The notes beneath the pieces were generated by a model. That model was not told where the DNA came from, made no database searches, and saw only the letters and a list, made by a program, of their open reading frames with translations. Shown here piece by piece: positions 38,070 through 49,390 of a stretch of 64,000 bases of DNA. The translations under genes were made by a program, and so were the position numbers. The stretch's first letter is position 1; each line of letters opens with the position of its first letter. Origin of the DNA: Castor canadensis (taxonomy: Eukaryota; Chordata; Mammalia; Rodentia; Castoridae); assembly GCF_047511655.1 (NCBI RefSeq), contig NC_133389.1, positions 159,045,973 through 159,109,972 on the forward strand. Reading direction: 5' to 3'.

Positions 38070-39180
38070 AAATACCAAGTAAATAAGGGTTTCATGTTTT
38101 TATGGACATTAAGGTATACAGCATGTTTACATTGCAGGAGGAATGAATTTAGACTTATAGATGAAGGCAGGCCTTTCAGGCCTTTCTCTTAGTGACATAT
38201 GCTTTGAGACTTAAAGTAACAGTAAAAGCTAACAACTATTTGGGATATGTTCCTTCCAAGTAAAAATGGTAACATAAAGCCCTAAGGCACAAATGAATTT
38301 GGTGTGTTTGTGGAATAAAAATGACAAATATTATCTAGAACATAATGAACCAGAGAGAGAGTGACAGGAAATTAAATCAGAGAAGCCAAACCATGGCATT
38401 TTATGTAAGGCAGAGTAGACCCACAGAGATTTAGGTAAGGGAATAATTTGATCTGATTTATTTATTTATTTATTTGTTTGTTTGTTTGTTTGCAAGTACT
38501 TGGGTTTGAACTCAGGGCATTGCACTTGTTAGGCAGGAACTTTATCACCTGAGCCATGCCTCCAGTCCCAACTAACATTTATTTTAAAACCACTCTGGCT
38601 GTTCAATATAGAAAAGATTTGAAATAGAGCAAGATGGGAACCACAGGGACCAGGAAGGCAGCTAGTGAAATAGCCTGTATCCAAACGAGATAATACTAGT
38701 AGCTTGGACCAGTGAGGTAGATGCAGAAATTAAGAAAAATGAATTTAAAACATGTTTCAAGGTATAGTTAACAAAACTTTTCATGGTCAACATTTTGCAG
38801 GGCTTAAGAAAAAGAAAGGAATCAGGAATGATCTTAGGTTTTGGTTTGAGCAACTGGGTGGCCAGTGGTGCTATTTTCTGAAATGGGACAGCCTTGGAGA
38901 GACAGAAAGTTTAAAGCAAAAAAAATTACTGTTTGGGATATGTTATACTTGAAGTGCCTATCAGCCATCCAAATGAAAGCAGCTGGATAAACAGGTCTAG
39001 AGTTCAAGAGGCCATAAGTAGAGATATCATACTAGGGAGTCATTATATATAAATAATATTTAAAGCCAAGGGACTGGATAAGTTTACCCAGGGAGGAAAG
39101 TATAAGCAGAGGAAGAACCCAGGATCAAGTCTCGGCTCAAGCACATTTATCGGGCAAAACAAAAGGAGCTACAACAGAGG
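38070..39180 (+). repeat. Ancient mammalian interspersed repeat (family not named)
   Basis: Blocks such as 'gggaataatttgatctga', 'actctggctgttcaatatag', 'aatactagtagcttggacca' and 'ttgaagtgcctatcagccat' follow an order I recognise from an old mammal-wide repeat but cannot name with certainty. An antisense ID SINE preceded by (TTTA)n(TTTG)n (38457-38492) interrupts it at 38493-38575. Confidence 0.5.
38457..38575 (-). repeat. (TTTA)n(TTTG)n tract and antisense ID SINE
   Basis: The tetranucleotide tract is the reverse of the SINE tail. 'ttgggtttgaactcagggca' and 'cacctgagccatgcctccag' are the ID-like unit. Confidence 0.85.
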
Positions 39181-39374
39181 TTTAGCACTGAAAGGAAAAT
39201 GAAAATCAACCAGTGAGATAGAAAACCCCTGGAATACATAAACTCAATATACCACAGTGTTTAACAGTATATAAAACACACACAGTTCTGTCAAATACTA
39301 GAAGGTCAAATCATAAAGGAATAAAGTGGTAACACTGACATCACTTTTTAAGAAATGTGTTAAAACGACGTGCT

Positions 39375-39690
39375 TTTTTTTTCTTTTCTTGTGGTACTGG
39401 GGTTTGAATTCAGGGCTTCACACTTGGCCCTCTACCACTTATGCCACGTCTCTCACCCTTTTGCATCGGTTATTTTGAAGACAGAGTCTAGCTTTTTACC
39501 CAGGCTGGCCTGGACCGTGATCTTCCTATTTTAAACTAGGATGACACTCCCAGCTTTTTTCCACTGACATGGAGTCTCATAAACTATTCTCCCTGACACC
39601 CCATCGCTTGCCTGGAACTATGATCCTCCCTATCTCCACCCTCCAAGTAGCTTGGATTACAGGCATGAACCACTGGCATCCAGTTTTGGG
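39375..39690 (-). repeat. Composite SINE, antisense
   Basis: 'ggtactggggtttgaattca', 'tttacccaggctggcctgga' and 'agcttggattacaggcatga' in order. Confidence 0.85.
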
Positions 39691-40747
39691 TTTTTTTCGT
39701 GAATGTAAGAAAAAGATATACTTGACTTCAGCAGGCTGCTTTAGCTTTCCACACGAGAGAAGGGAAATATCTAACCCTAAACCTCTCTAACTGATCTAGC
39801 CCATCTAAGGACAGGAAAAACAGACAAGTTACTTGTGACTTTCACAGCCCAGAGGCACAAGATCACTAAATGACAAACCTAATTACTGGACTACAGAATA
39901 TCTTAATACCTCAACATCTAATTAAATGCTAATTTACTGGAGTTCCTTAAATGCTAATTTAATGGAGTACATTATGTCCAGTTTTCAAAAAAATTATAAG
40001 GTATAAAATATAGTTTGAAGAGGCAGATGGCAAGAATGTTGGAATTACCAGACCAGGAATTTAAAACAACTCTGATTAATATGGAATGGGCTCTAGTGAA
40101 AAAGAAACAGACAGTATGTACCAACAGATAAGTAATGGAAGTAGATTAATGGACATCCTAACAATAAAAAAGAAATGCTAGATCAAAAACACTGTGATGG
40201 AAATAAAAATGCCTTTAGTGGGCTTAATAGCAGACTGGATATGGCTGAGGAAAGAACCTATGAGCCTGAAGATGTACCAATAGAAAACTCCAAGTGTGAA
40301 AAGCAAAGAGACAAAGACTGGGGGAAAAAACCCTCACCCAGAACAGAAAATCAAAGAACTGTAGAACATTATGGAACAGCTACAAAGGGGGCAAAAAGGG
40401 ATAATGGGAATACTAGAGGAAGAAAACAGAGAACAGAAAAAAAAATTGAAGTAATAACAACTCAGATTTTCCTCAATTAATGTTAGACATCAAACCACAG
40501 ATTCAGGAACCTCAGGGAAAACCAAACAAGACAAATTAAATAACCTATGTCACTTGACAAGTGAAGCACTGTTATTAAAATATTCTATGAAATTACATAC
40601 AGTAATGGAATACTTGCAACAAATAATTCATTTAAAAATTTATCCTAGGCAGGTTTTATATGCTTTCATTCACTGTCATACCCTAGAATTCTGCATGGCA
40701 TACATAAATAACATTCTTAAAAGCTAGAAAACATTAGTACAGAATGT

Positions 40748-41010
40748 CACTGTCCAATAAGAATATGATATGAGCTACAGATGCAATTTTAAACTTGTTG
40801 CTAGACATATTTCAAAAAGTAAACACAGGGAAAATAATTATAATTTCATTTAGACAATACATACAAAACATTATGTTAACATGTGACAATATGAAAATTT
40901 CTTAAGATATTACATATTCTTTAAGTATGCCAAGTCTTCTCAATGTGGAAGAGCCACGTTTCAAGTGCTCAAGAGTCACATGGTTCAGCATTACTGTACT
41001 GGATAGTACA
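40748..41010. mobile_element. hAT-Charlie-type nonautonomous element
   Basis: Left end 'cactgtccaataagaatatg' and right part 'gagccacgtttcaagtgctc', 'actgtactggatagtac' are typical of a mammalian hAT family element; the ends form imperfect inverted repeats. Confidence 0.65.
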
Positions 41011-41506
41011 AAGTATAAAATGTATGGTCCCCTAAGTAACCAAGAACCAACCACTAACTATATTTTAGTCCCCAAATTTTCCAGCCAAGTATATTAATAT
41101 TGTAGGCATCTATACTATACTAGATAATACAGGAAGAACATGGAAAAGGCAAATTCTAAAAGAGCTTTGTAAGAATCTTGCTCTTTATTGACATCTCATT
41201 TCTAATTATACACATAATTTGGAGGGGGTATACAGATTCTCGCTAAATCTAAGAATATAGAAAGCTAGCTACTAAATACTGTATTCTATGATTCCAGACA
41301 CCACCATCATTTGATGATTATTTATTTCATGTATACCCAACAGGTTCAATGTAGCCCTTCTAAGAGTTCCGTCTAATGTCAACAACAAAAAAACTTCAAA
41401 GAAACTAAAATGGAGAAAACTGGGGGAAAAATAAACTCTTTTTGGTCAGAATTTATAGAACTAAAATAACAAGCTAGTAGGATTTAAGAAGCAAAACTCT
41501 CTTGAG

Positions 41507-41600
41507 GGCTAGAGGTGAAGTTTAAATGTAGAGCTCTACCTAGCATGCTAGAGGCCTTGAATTCAAATGCCAATACTACCAAAAAAAAAAAAAAAAAACC
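41507..41600 (+). repeat. ID-like SINE
   Basis: 'gagctctacctagcatgcta' and 'gaattcaaatgccaatacta' with a poly-A tail. Confidence 0.7.
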
Positions 41601-43039
41601 TGGATCAGTTTCAAAGAACTACATAAATAATATTTATTCTATGTCAATAAGCAACCACTTCTTAATAATCCAAAACCCAGTTGTATATATATATATATAT
41701 ATTACTATGAATTTCATTTTTATGTCCTCACAATGGAATTTTCAATTTACATTTTAGTTTAAATTTTTAAAAACTTCCTTGGCACCTTGGAGGACAGAAA
41801 TTTTATGGATGGAAAAAAAGACTGCTATAAAACCATTACAGAAAATAAGCCAAGTAAATAATCCTTGAGCAAACAACCCAAATACCAATATATATTATTT
41901 TTTTCCTCAGAAGTCTCATAAAAAAAAACCAATCAGACAGACTTTTAGTAAAATAAGCCAAAGTTTATAACTTTAAATAAATATTTTTTACACTGCAAAG
42001 AATTAAAACATTTTTCTTTCTTTGGGATTATTACTTAAAATAACCCCACATTATATTTAATGTGGGATTATAAATAAAATTTAATTATAAATAAAGTCAA
42101 ATTAATCAATGGACTGGATTAGTTCTATACCATAAATTCTAATTTTTAGTTTACAATTTAATTCAAATTGAGACTTAAGGAAGGGATTCATGGTTCTGAA
42201 ATTGTACTGCTACAAATAAAAAGCTTTCCCCTTGTTTCCAGAATGTTTACATTAGTAGCTTAACCTATATTTTTAAGATTCATAAATCATCCATATTTAT
42301 AAGTTAAGCATTAATTAAGTGCAATTTTATTCCCTGAACATTATGAAACATAGTAAAAGCTAACATCTCTCAAAAAGCTACATGTACATCGTGAGATAAT
42401 TACCAAGACAACAATCACTGAGTGGTTCAAACACTTAAAAATCAAGACTTTATAAAATTAATAGATAGGCCACATACTCCAAATAACTTTTGACATATAT
42501 TCTAATGAAAAATAGAAAATTTATTTGTAGTCTTTCTACCATCAGCGTGAAATTGATAATCTAAGAACTATTCTTCCTCTTGAAAATTTAAAGACTAAAT
42601 CTGATGCCATCCCTTAAAAGATGGTTCCAAATTTTTATTATTGATTTATATTCTACAACACATATACATGTTCCATATAGTCCATGGAAAACACCCAATT
42701 CTATCACGAAACATGAAATTTAGTCTTCTAATTGTAATCTTGATAAAACTCATCTTAAATGCAGAGAAGTAAAACCAAAATAAATATACTGAAAAGAAGG
42801 CACATTTACACTTAAACTAAAAAGAATCAAAAAAACTACCAACTGTATTTTGAGATGGGAGAACCCTCAGGTAAGAACAAATCTTAAATTTATTTCCATA
42901 CTTATAAACTTAAATGTTTCATATGGCTAACCCATACTAACAGCAAGAAAGAATAGGAAAAAGAAAAGTCCTTTTGGCAAAAAATGATATGTGCTTTTCA
43001 ACATTACTAAAATATGAGAACTCAAATTTTCTAACTTGT

Positions 43040-43079
43040 TTTATATATATATTATATATATATATAATATATATATAAA
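43040..43079. repeat. 40-bp perfect AT palindrome
   Basis: The interval equals its own reverse complement at every position and is composed only of A and T, with offset TATA runs around ATTA/TAAT steps. Confidence 0.9.
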
Positions 43080-43179
43080 GGAAAAATCCATTTAATATAA
43101 CAAAGTAAGGAGAATAAGTTCACACTGGCACAATTTTATTCTTAAAAATAGAAATTAATGAAAGGTAGGCAAGAGTCCT

Positions 43180-43192
43180 CTGTGCCTTTTTT

Positions 43193-43227
<35 letters not shown>

Positions 43228-43285
43228 CGCTGGGGTTTGCACTCAGTGTCCATATTTGCTAGGCAGGCGTTCTATCAGCCTTCTT
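43180..43285 (-). repeat. (TG)n tract and antisense ID SINE
   Basis: TG run at 43195-43226 followed by 'gctggggtttgcactcagtg' and 'gctaggcaggcgttctatca'. Confidence 0.75.
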
Positions 43286-44667
43286 TGTGACTTTTTAAAG
43301 AGAACTCTCATTTTACAGCAGAAACCACTGCAGTAACTGGCATAACCAGGGTACAGTTGGCTTAGTACTTTGTAGTCAATGATGTTTATAAGCAAGACCT
43401 TCTTTCACTTTGAAAACTATGCCTAAAAAGGAATTCTCTTTGAAGACTAAAGGAATTTAATTAAAGATAAAGCCACTTGGGTGGCCACATAACACATCAA
43501 ACAGATCATACTTCAAGCAGAATTACTACTATTCAGTTATAAGTGCATGACTCATAGGAATATACTTTTTTTTCTGTGTACGTCAAATTGGATGCAGAAA
43601 TTTACATTTAAAAGTGCATTATCACATTTGCTAAGTCTATTCATTTTGGCTTCAATTTAACTTCATGTGGTAAACACTGATTAATGACCTACTACTAAAT
43701 ATGAAATAACATACTGTGTCTAGAAAGCAAGCTTCAAAGCTACAAAAAGTTCATGAACAATTTAAAAACATTAACAAAGCTTCAATACTATAAATGTTCA
43801 CTTCCATGTTTCTAAGAATCTAAAAATAAATCTTAATTGTAAAAATGTCCACTACTCATAATCTCCAATTTTCATTGTTACCAGCAAGTATAATGTTACC
43901 ATTTATATTAACATCTGCTGGGTGTTTATCCTCTATGATTGAGGAACAGGAGCACAGTCAGCATAATACCCAGTTAGGACAACATTTAAAAGGAAAAAAC
44001 AGACATCTTTAGAAAATTATATACTTTCCTTGCTTTTCTAAATCTAGCATACTGAAAGTAGTATAAGATTGTATTTATGACAAACAGTCATCATTATGCA
44101 CCATATCCCATGATAGTACTGTAATGCAGTGATGACTAAGGACAGAGAGTAAAGCAATGTTATTCTTTAGTTGGTAAACTGGTTGCTAATTCCCCACTAG
44201 CTGTGACTTGTGTTGCAATAAAGCCCCATTCTTTGCTGTTTATAACTGGATAAATCCAATCAGTATCAACCCTAACTACAATCCTAAAATTGAAGAAAGT
44301 GGCTTCTGCCTACTTCAACTAACATCTAATACTATAAGACAAATAAGAAAGACCACGAACAAGAGATAACTGAAGACATCGTGAAAACAAGAAAGATACA
44401 TTACATGTAAGGTTTACATGGTAGACTAAATGGCAGTAAAGGATGCTATAGGCAATAACAGTTGAGCTGGCAAGAACAGTGTGAGATAAAACAAGGAAAT
44501 TTATATACTAGGCACCTTTTTTTTCAAACAGGTTACTGGATTTAAAATGACAACTGTGGTAAGATCAGTGAGACCCCATCTGAGGGAACAATAATTCAAT
44601 TGAATGAGTCAAATACTATTACATTCCCAAAAAGTTTCTCCTAAACTGAGTAAGACAAAAAGCAAAA

Positions 44668-44993
44668 CATAGTCTGAGTAGTGGCTCACAGCTGTCATCC
44701 CACCTACTCTACAGGCAGAGTTCCGGAGAATAAGGGTTCAAGGACAGCCCAGGCAAAAGTTAGCAAAACTCCATTTCAATCAGTCAGGTGTTATGGACGC
44801 TCCTGTAACCCAGCTGCTGGGAAAGGTTGAGGTAGAAGGATCACAGTCCCAGGCCAGCCATGGGCAAAAACTGAAGACCCTACCCAAAAAAATAACTAAA
44901 GCAAAAGAGGGCTGCAGGGCATGGCTCAAGTAGTACAGCTCCTGCCTAGCAAGTGGAGGCACTGAGTTCAAACCCCAGTATCAGAACAACAAA
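44668..44993 (+). repeat. Composite SINE (B1-like dimer + ID-like), sense
   Basis: 'gtctgagtagtggctcacag', 'caggtgttatggacgctcct', 'gggcatggctcaagtagtac' and 'gagttcaaaccccagtatc' in order. Confidence 0.85.
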
Positions 44994-45199
44994 AGCAACA
45001 AAGCAAAACACACAATTTCCTGATTGTTCACTGGTAAAAAAGTTAAATATTAATAGCTAATTGCAAGTATTTATTGTGCACCTACTATGTGACTTGAGCA
45101 TGTCAAATATGCGGCATTTTTCTCTCAAGTGCCTTATAATAAGGAAATAAACAGATGCCCCATAAACCTAAGTGGAAAAAAATTAATGCAAATTAAAGC

Positions 45200-45660
45200 A
45201 AAGCTTTTCATTTTCAATAAAACTAATATTGTATGATGAACAAAAATTTAAAATGAGACATCCTCATATCACTATGAATATAAACCAATACAACATTCTG
45301 GGAAGTAATTTGGTGGTGTTATAAAAGCTTAAAAATAGCAACAAAAAGACTGATCCAGTAATTCCTCTTCTCCAAATTTAAAGGGAAAATTTCAAAGATT
45401 TATATAAAAGACTATTTACATCCAGAACATCTGCCAAAACACTTAAAATATGTTGCATAATGGAATGTTAAGGTGCTACTTATATTTTTCAACGAGTATT
45501 TAATGACATAGAATGTTTCTGAGTTAAAACTAAATGAAAACACTATATGCATCCAGTTTTAGGAAAACATATATGAATAGGGAAATACTTAAATACAAAT
45601 TATTTTTATATTTATTTGTACTTTTCGATACTTCCCAAATAATTTTATGATTTACAAAAT
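45200..45660 (+). mobile_element. L1M 3'-region fragment
   Basis: 'gggaagtaatttggtggtgt', 'actgatccagtaattcctct' and 'tatttaatgacatagaatgt' resemble the ORF2 end and 3' UTR of old L1M. Strongly decayed. Confidence 0.5.
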
Positions 45661-45735
45661 AAGCAATTGTTATTTGAAAATGCACATACCACCAAACGCA
45701 TTTAAAATGTAAATGTAAAAGTCAATGTTATATAA

Positions 45736-45939
45736 TTGGTCTGGATTAAGAATTTCACCTTTAAAAAAATTACTCTAGAAAGGCTGAAGGGAAGTAACGA
45801 TAATCTATGTAGATTAAAAAACTATGAGGAAACAGTAGCAGACCTTAGCACTGATCTCGATGAAGCTGAAACTGAAGGAAAATCAAGGATAATAGACACA
45901 ACAGATCTTGAAGAAAAGCAAAGACATCCTGTTTCGTGA
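45736..45939 (+). other. Unidentified 67-codon ORF beside the CpG island
   Basis: An open frame contains a hydrophilic stretch (LKNYEETVADLSTDLDEAET) predicted to be helical and acidic. I do not recognise it. No splice site or start context supports it strongly. It might be a decayed retrocopy piece or part of a divergent noncoding transcript from the KANSL1L promoter. Confidence 0.2.
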
Positions 45940-46009
45940 TACACTCTTTACTTCCTCCAAATGCAAGCTTTTAAACACCGACTTGTGACAGCACCCTTCC
46001 AGCTGTCGG

Positions 46010-47780
46010 GATACCAGCAGCGGAGACGCTGGATCCCTGCGACAGCCTCCCAAGGCGCGACCCGATAACGAAGCGGCACAGGGGCGGCGGGCCTGGGCTG
46101 GAGTCTGTGACCTCCCGGCAGGTCAGGATGCGGAGGGCGGAGGCCACCCGCGGCCGCGACACGGCGCTTCCCTCCGACGCCGACATCATTCCCGCAACAC
46201 CGAAGCTTTGCAGCAGCGCGCAGCTCAGCGCCTGGAGCTCTGCTGCTGACAAGCCTGCCCCAGCCCGCCAGGATTCTTAAATCACTTTTCCAACTGACCC
46301 GAACTCAGCACAAAGTTAAGCAACAGGCTAAGACGACGGAATCCGCTCTCTTAAGTCTCGCCAGCACATGACTGTGGTTTAAGTTTGGGGATCAAAAACA
46401 GGAGGCGCTTCCCACAGTTAGGGAAGCAACCACCAATTCCGGCGCGAGGGTCGGAGCGCAGCGCGGCCGGACCTACAGCCACACACCGGCAAGCCCAGCC
46501 TGCCCCCTCTCTCCTGGCGGTCGCGCCAGTCGCCTCCCCTCCGGGGCTTCCCGAAGCCACCAGAACTTAGCCCGCTACTTCTTCCCACGCAGCACCAGTC
46601 TCAGCAAGACCGGTCCCATCCTCAGCACAACCAAGCGACACAAACTAAGAAGCACCATCCCGCCATAAACCTCTCCATTCCCCTTCAATTCTAAATCGAC
46701 GTCTGAAATAAAGGACGAAATAAACAAGGGTCGCATAAGACAATGACCGCTCCTTCTCACAGCTTCCCTCCAACCCCAATACAGCAGTCACCACACCCGC
46801 AAGGAGTGTGAGGCGGAGGCCGCTCAAACGAGGGGCGGGCCCAGGAGACCACGTGTTCCACCTTCTGCGCACGCGCCAGCCAAAACAAAAGGGAAGCCTG
46901 CCAAGCCCCTCCCTTCCCCCCACGTGACACACGCCTAGGCCCGCCCCAGCCCCGCCCCGCCCTCCAGCTCTTCCCTCCCCTCCCCTCCGCTCCTGCCAAG
47001 GCTGTTAGGTTTAGCCGTTTAAATTTGGCTACGGTCCGACCCCTGTCTTGGAGCACGATCTTGTGCCGGGGCCCAGAGTCCAACAGCCCTGAGGATTCGG
47101 GGGACGAGGAAGTTGCCGGTGGTTCGCCTGGCCCGCGAGTCCACCCAGAGATCTTCTCCGCTCTCCCCGCCCCGCGCTGCCGCCGTCCCCGGCCGAGACC
47201 CACCCTCCTAAGCCCGCCGCTGAAACGCCAGCCACTCGCCTGCTGGGGCGCCCTGGCTCCCCTCCGCCGCCGCACCTTCGGTCCGGCCGTGGTGGGGGCT
47301 GCTGAGGTGATCTCTAGCTGCCCTCCCGCCTCCCCCCACCCGGGGCGCCGCTGACTCCTCTCCAGAGCGCGCCCCGCTCCCGCCCCGACTGCCGCCGCTG
47401 CCGCCGCGGTTTAACAGTCCGCTCGCTGCCCGCAGCAGCTCCGGGCGCTCGGGGGACGGAACCCTGTCTCGGTGGAGGGGGCGGGGGGAGAAGAGGGCGG
47501 AGCCCGGCGCTGGCCAATGACAGAGGGGGAGGGGCAGCGCCATGCAAATGAAGCGGGCGGCGGGGAAACCCCGGCGGGGGCGGGGCCTGCAGAAGCGGCT
47601 CGGAGCGTTCTGGAAGTGGCTGGAGCGCGACGCCCGAACCCGGCTATGGAGGCGCCGTGCTCCCTGCTGGTGGGTTCTGCGTCGCCCCAGCTTCCTCTTT
47701 CTCCTTCGCTGTGCCAGCCCGGAAAAAAACCAACAAGCACACGGCCGGGCGACTTCCCGCCTCTTTGCTGCTATTTCTGT
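46010..47780 (-). promoter_or_regulatory. KANSL1L: CpG island and presumed KANSL1L promoter/noncoding first exon
   Basis: This is the only strongly GC- and CpG-rich block in the window, set in AT-rich surroundings, and it lies upstream of the first KANSL1L coding exon as expected for a housekeeping-type promoter. Visible elements include an NRF1-like site (TGCGCACGCGCC, 46866-46877), two CACGTG E-boxes (about 46851 and 46921), several GGGGCGGGG Sp1-type boxes (for example near 47577-47585), a CCAAT box reading GGCCAATGAC (47512-47521) and an octamer ATGCAAAT (47542-47549). There is no TATA box at a fixed position. The noncoding first exon was not resolved. Possible minus-strand donors are AAG|GTGCGG (exon end 47276) and CAGTG|GTGAG (exon end about 47879); the choice needs transcript data. 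Confidence 0.8.
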
Positions 47781-48537
47781 AGCTCTGTGACAGGAAAAAG
47801 AAAACACTGGGGAAAGTCAGGCTGCTTGATGTCCCGGGCTGCCTGTCCCCGCTGTTGCAGCGGGTAGCGCCTTCTCACCACTGCCCAGAAATGCCGTTTT
47901 GCGCGTGCAAATTCACGTCCACAGTCACCATTCCGCAGCGTTTGCGAGGGCTCTGAAGTAGGTGACAAAAGCACCCTGGATCCAGCTGGCTGGGCTTGTA
48001 ATTTAAAACACATATTCTGTGTATGTATATTCTGTATATCTGATACTCTGTGTGCACATTGGCGTCAGCTCCTGCTGCAGTAGCGCAGTCAGGTAAATGA
48101 GTGGCTTTACGTGGAGAAGTTGGCCAGGGACGCAGGAAAACATCCGAGCCTCACCTGGCCCGCTGCATTTCCCAGCCACGCACTCAAGTTTTTATTTAAA
48201 AAAAAGGGGGGGGGGCTAAATTCTAAATATAGCTCCTTAGATGCTAAATTACAGGCTTTCCGCAGCACCTCGTTTTCCTGAAATTATTTAGGGAGTGAAG
48301 ACACCCTACAATTTTAGATCCAGAGGGAGAATTGTCATTATTTCTCCCTTATTGATTTGGGTAAGAGGTACAAGGAACGGGAATCACAAATAAAACATAA
48401 GCCCTAACACGTTACTGGAATTGGAAAAGGAACTACTTGTTCCCGGTCTCTCTAGTAGACTGTGACATTGCTGAAATAGTTTTTATGGCAAGCTGTGTTT
48501 AATGAGGAAAATACTTTCTTTAAAATTGCTCAAAATA

Positions 48538-48733
48538 AGCTGGGCATCCGGCTCACGCCTGTAATGCTAGCTACTCAGGAGGCAGAGATCATGAGGATCG
48601 CAGTTCGAACCCAGTCCGGGCAAACAGTTTGCTAGACCCTATTTTGAAAAAACCATTCACAAAAAAGGGCTGGTGGAGTGGTTCAAGGTGTAGGCCCTGA
48701 GTTCAAGCCCGAGCACTGCAAAAAAAAAAAAGA
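48538..48733 (+). repeat. Composite SINE (B1-like + ID-like), sense
   Basis: 'ctgggcatccggctcacgcc', 'tcgaacccagtccgggcaaa', 'agggctggtggagtggttca' and 'gagttcaagcccgagcactg', with poly-A. This is the best-preserved copy of the lineage-specific composite. Confidence 0.9.
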
Positions 48734-49148
48734 CCAAATAAATAAAATAAATTGCTCAAAATAATCATTGCACCTCAGTATTGGAGAAAGGAATTGATTT
48801 GTCCTCATTGGATTAAAAACTGTGAACTGTGAATGGTGTGTTGTGAAAATAAGTAAATCAACAAACCATATTTAAAGAGCTGCCTTAGTCCCTAGGAACA
48901 GAAATGCAAAAATGAGTCAAACATTAAAAGCATGTGTGTTGGTTGTTTCTTTCCAATAGCAATCTAAGAAGTCAAAAAATAGTTCAAAGAAAGATTTTGG
49001 ATTTTAACTGGACATTTTAAAGGCTTCAGGCAGAAAAGAGAGAAAGACATCAATAATGCAGGAACGATGTCCCTGGAATGGCTTGAGTGGAAATAATATA
49101 TATCCTGTTGTTAGGGTGGAAAACAACATTGCTTAAACCATGAATGAC

Positions 49149-49230
49149 AAGGTCTGGGGTTGTAGCACAGTGGTAGAACACTTGCCCAGCATATGTGGGA
49201 CCCTCCCTTCAGTCTTCAGCAACCTGATAA
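49149..49230 (+). repeat. ID element
   Basis: 'tggggttgtagcacagtggt' and 'acttgcccagcatatgtggg'. Confidence 0.75.
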
Positions 49231-49284
49231 AATCATTTGATAGTACAGTTTTTTCCTGTGACATAAATATTTATTACCAAAACA

Positions 49285-49390
49285 TTTAAATGTTTACCAG
49301 ATATTAATTAAACACCTATTTTGTGATGGATAGTGGTGATACAGCAGTAAACCAAGCCCCTGTCCTTGCAAAGTTTATAGTGGATGACAC
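49285..49390. repeat. L2-like fragment
   Basis: 'aattaaacacctattttgtg' and 'aagcccctgtccttgcaaag' resemble the L2-type repeat tail. Confidence 0.4.

Larger units (their letters stand above)
34619..46009 (-). other. KANSL1L: KANSL1L intron 1
   Basis: The intron separates the CpG-island first exon from the first coding exon; its 5' limit depends on the unresolved first exon. SINE clusters, Tigger, hAT and L1M fragments are listed separately. The stretches 35150-36530, 37450-37830, 39700-40740, 41020-41500, 41760-43030, 43290-44660 and 45000-45200 show nothing recognisable apart from an (AT)n tract near 41683-41702. Confidence 0.75.

Noticed and set aside
47208-47807. Long open frames of up to 199 codons in the CpG island on both strands
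   Set aside because: GC-rich sequence lacks stop codons by composition. The peptides are low-complexity Arg/Pro/Gly/Ala with no recognisable domain, and several frames overlap.
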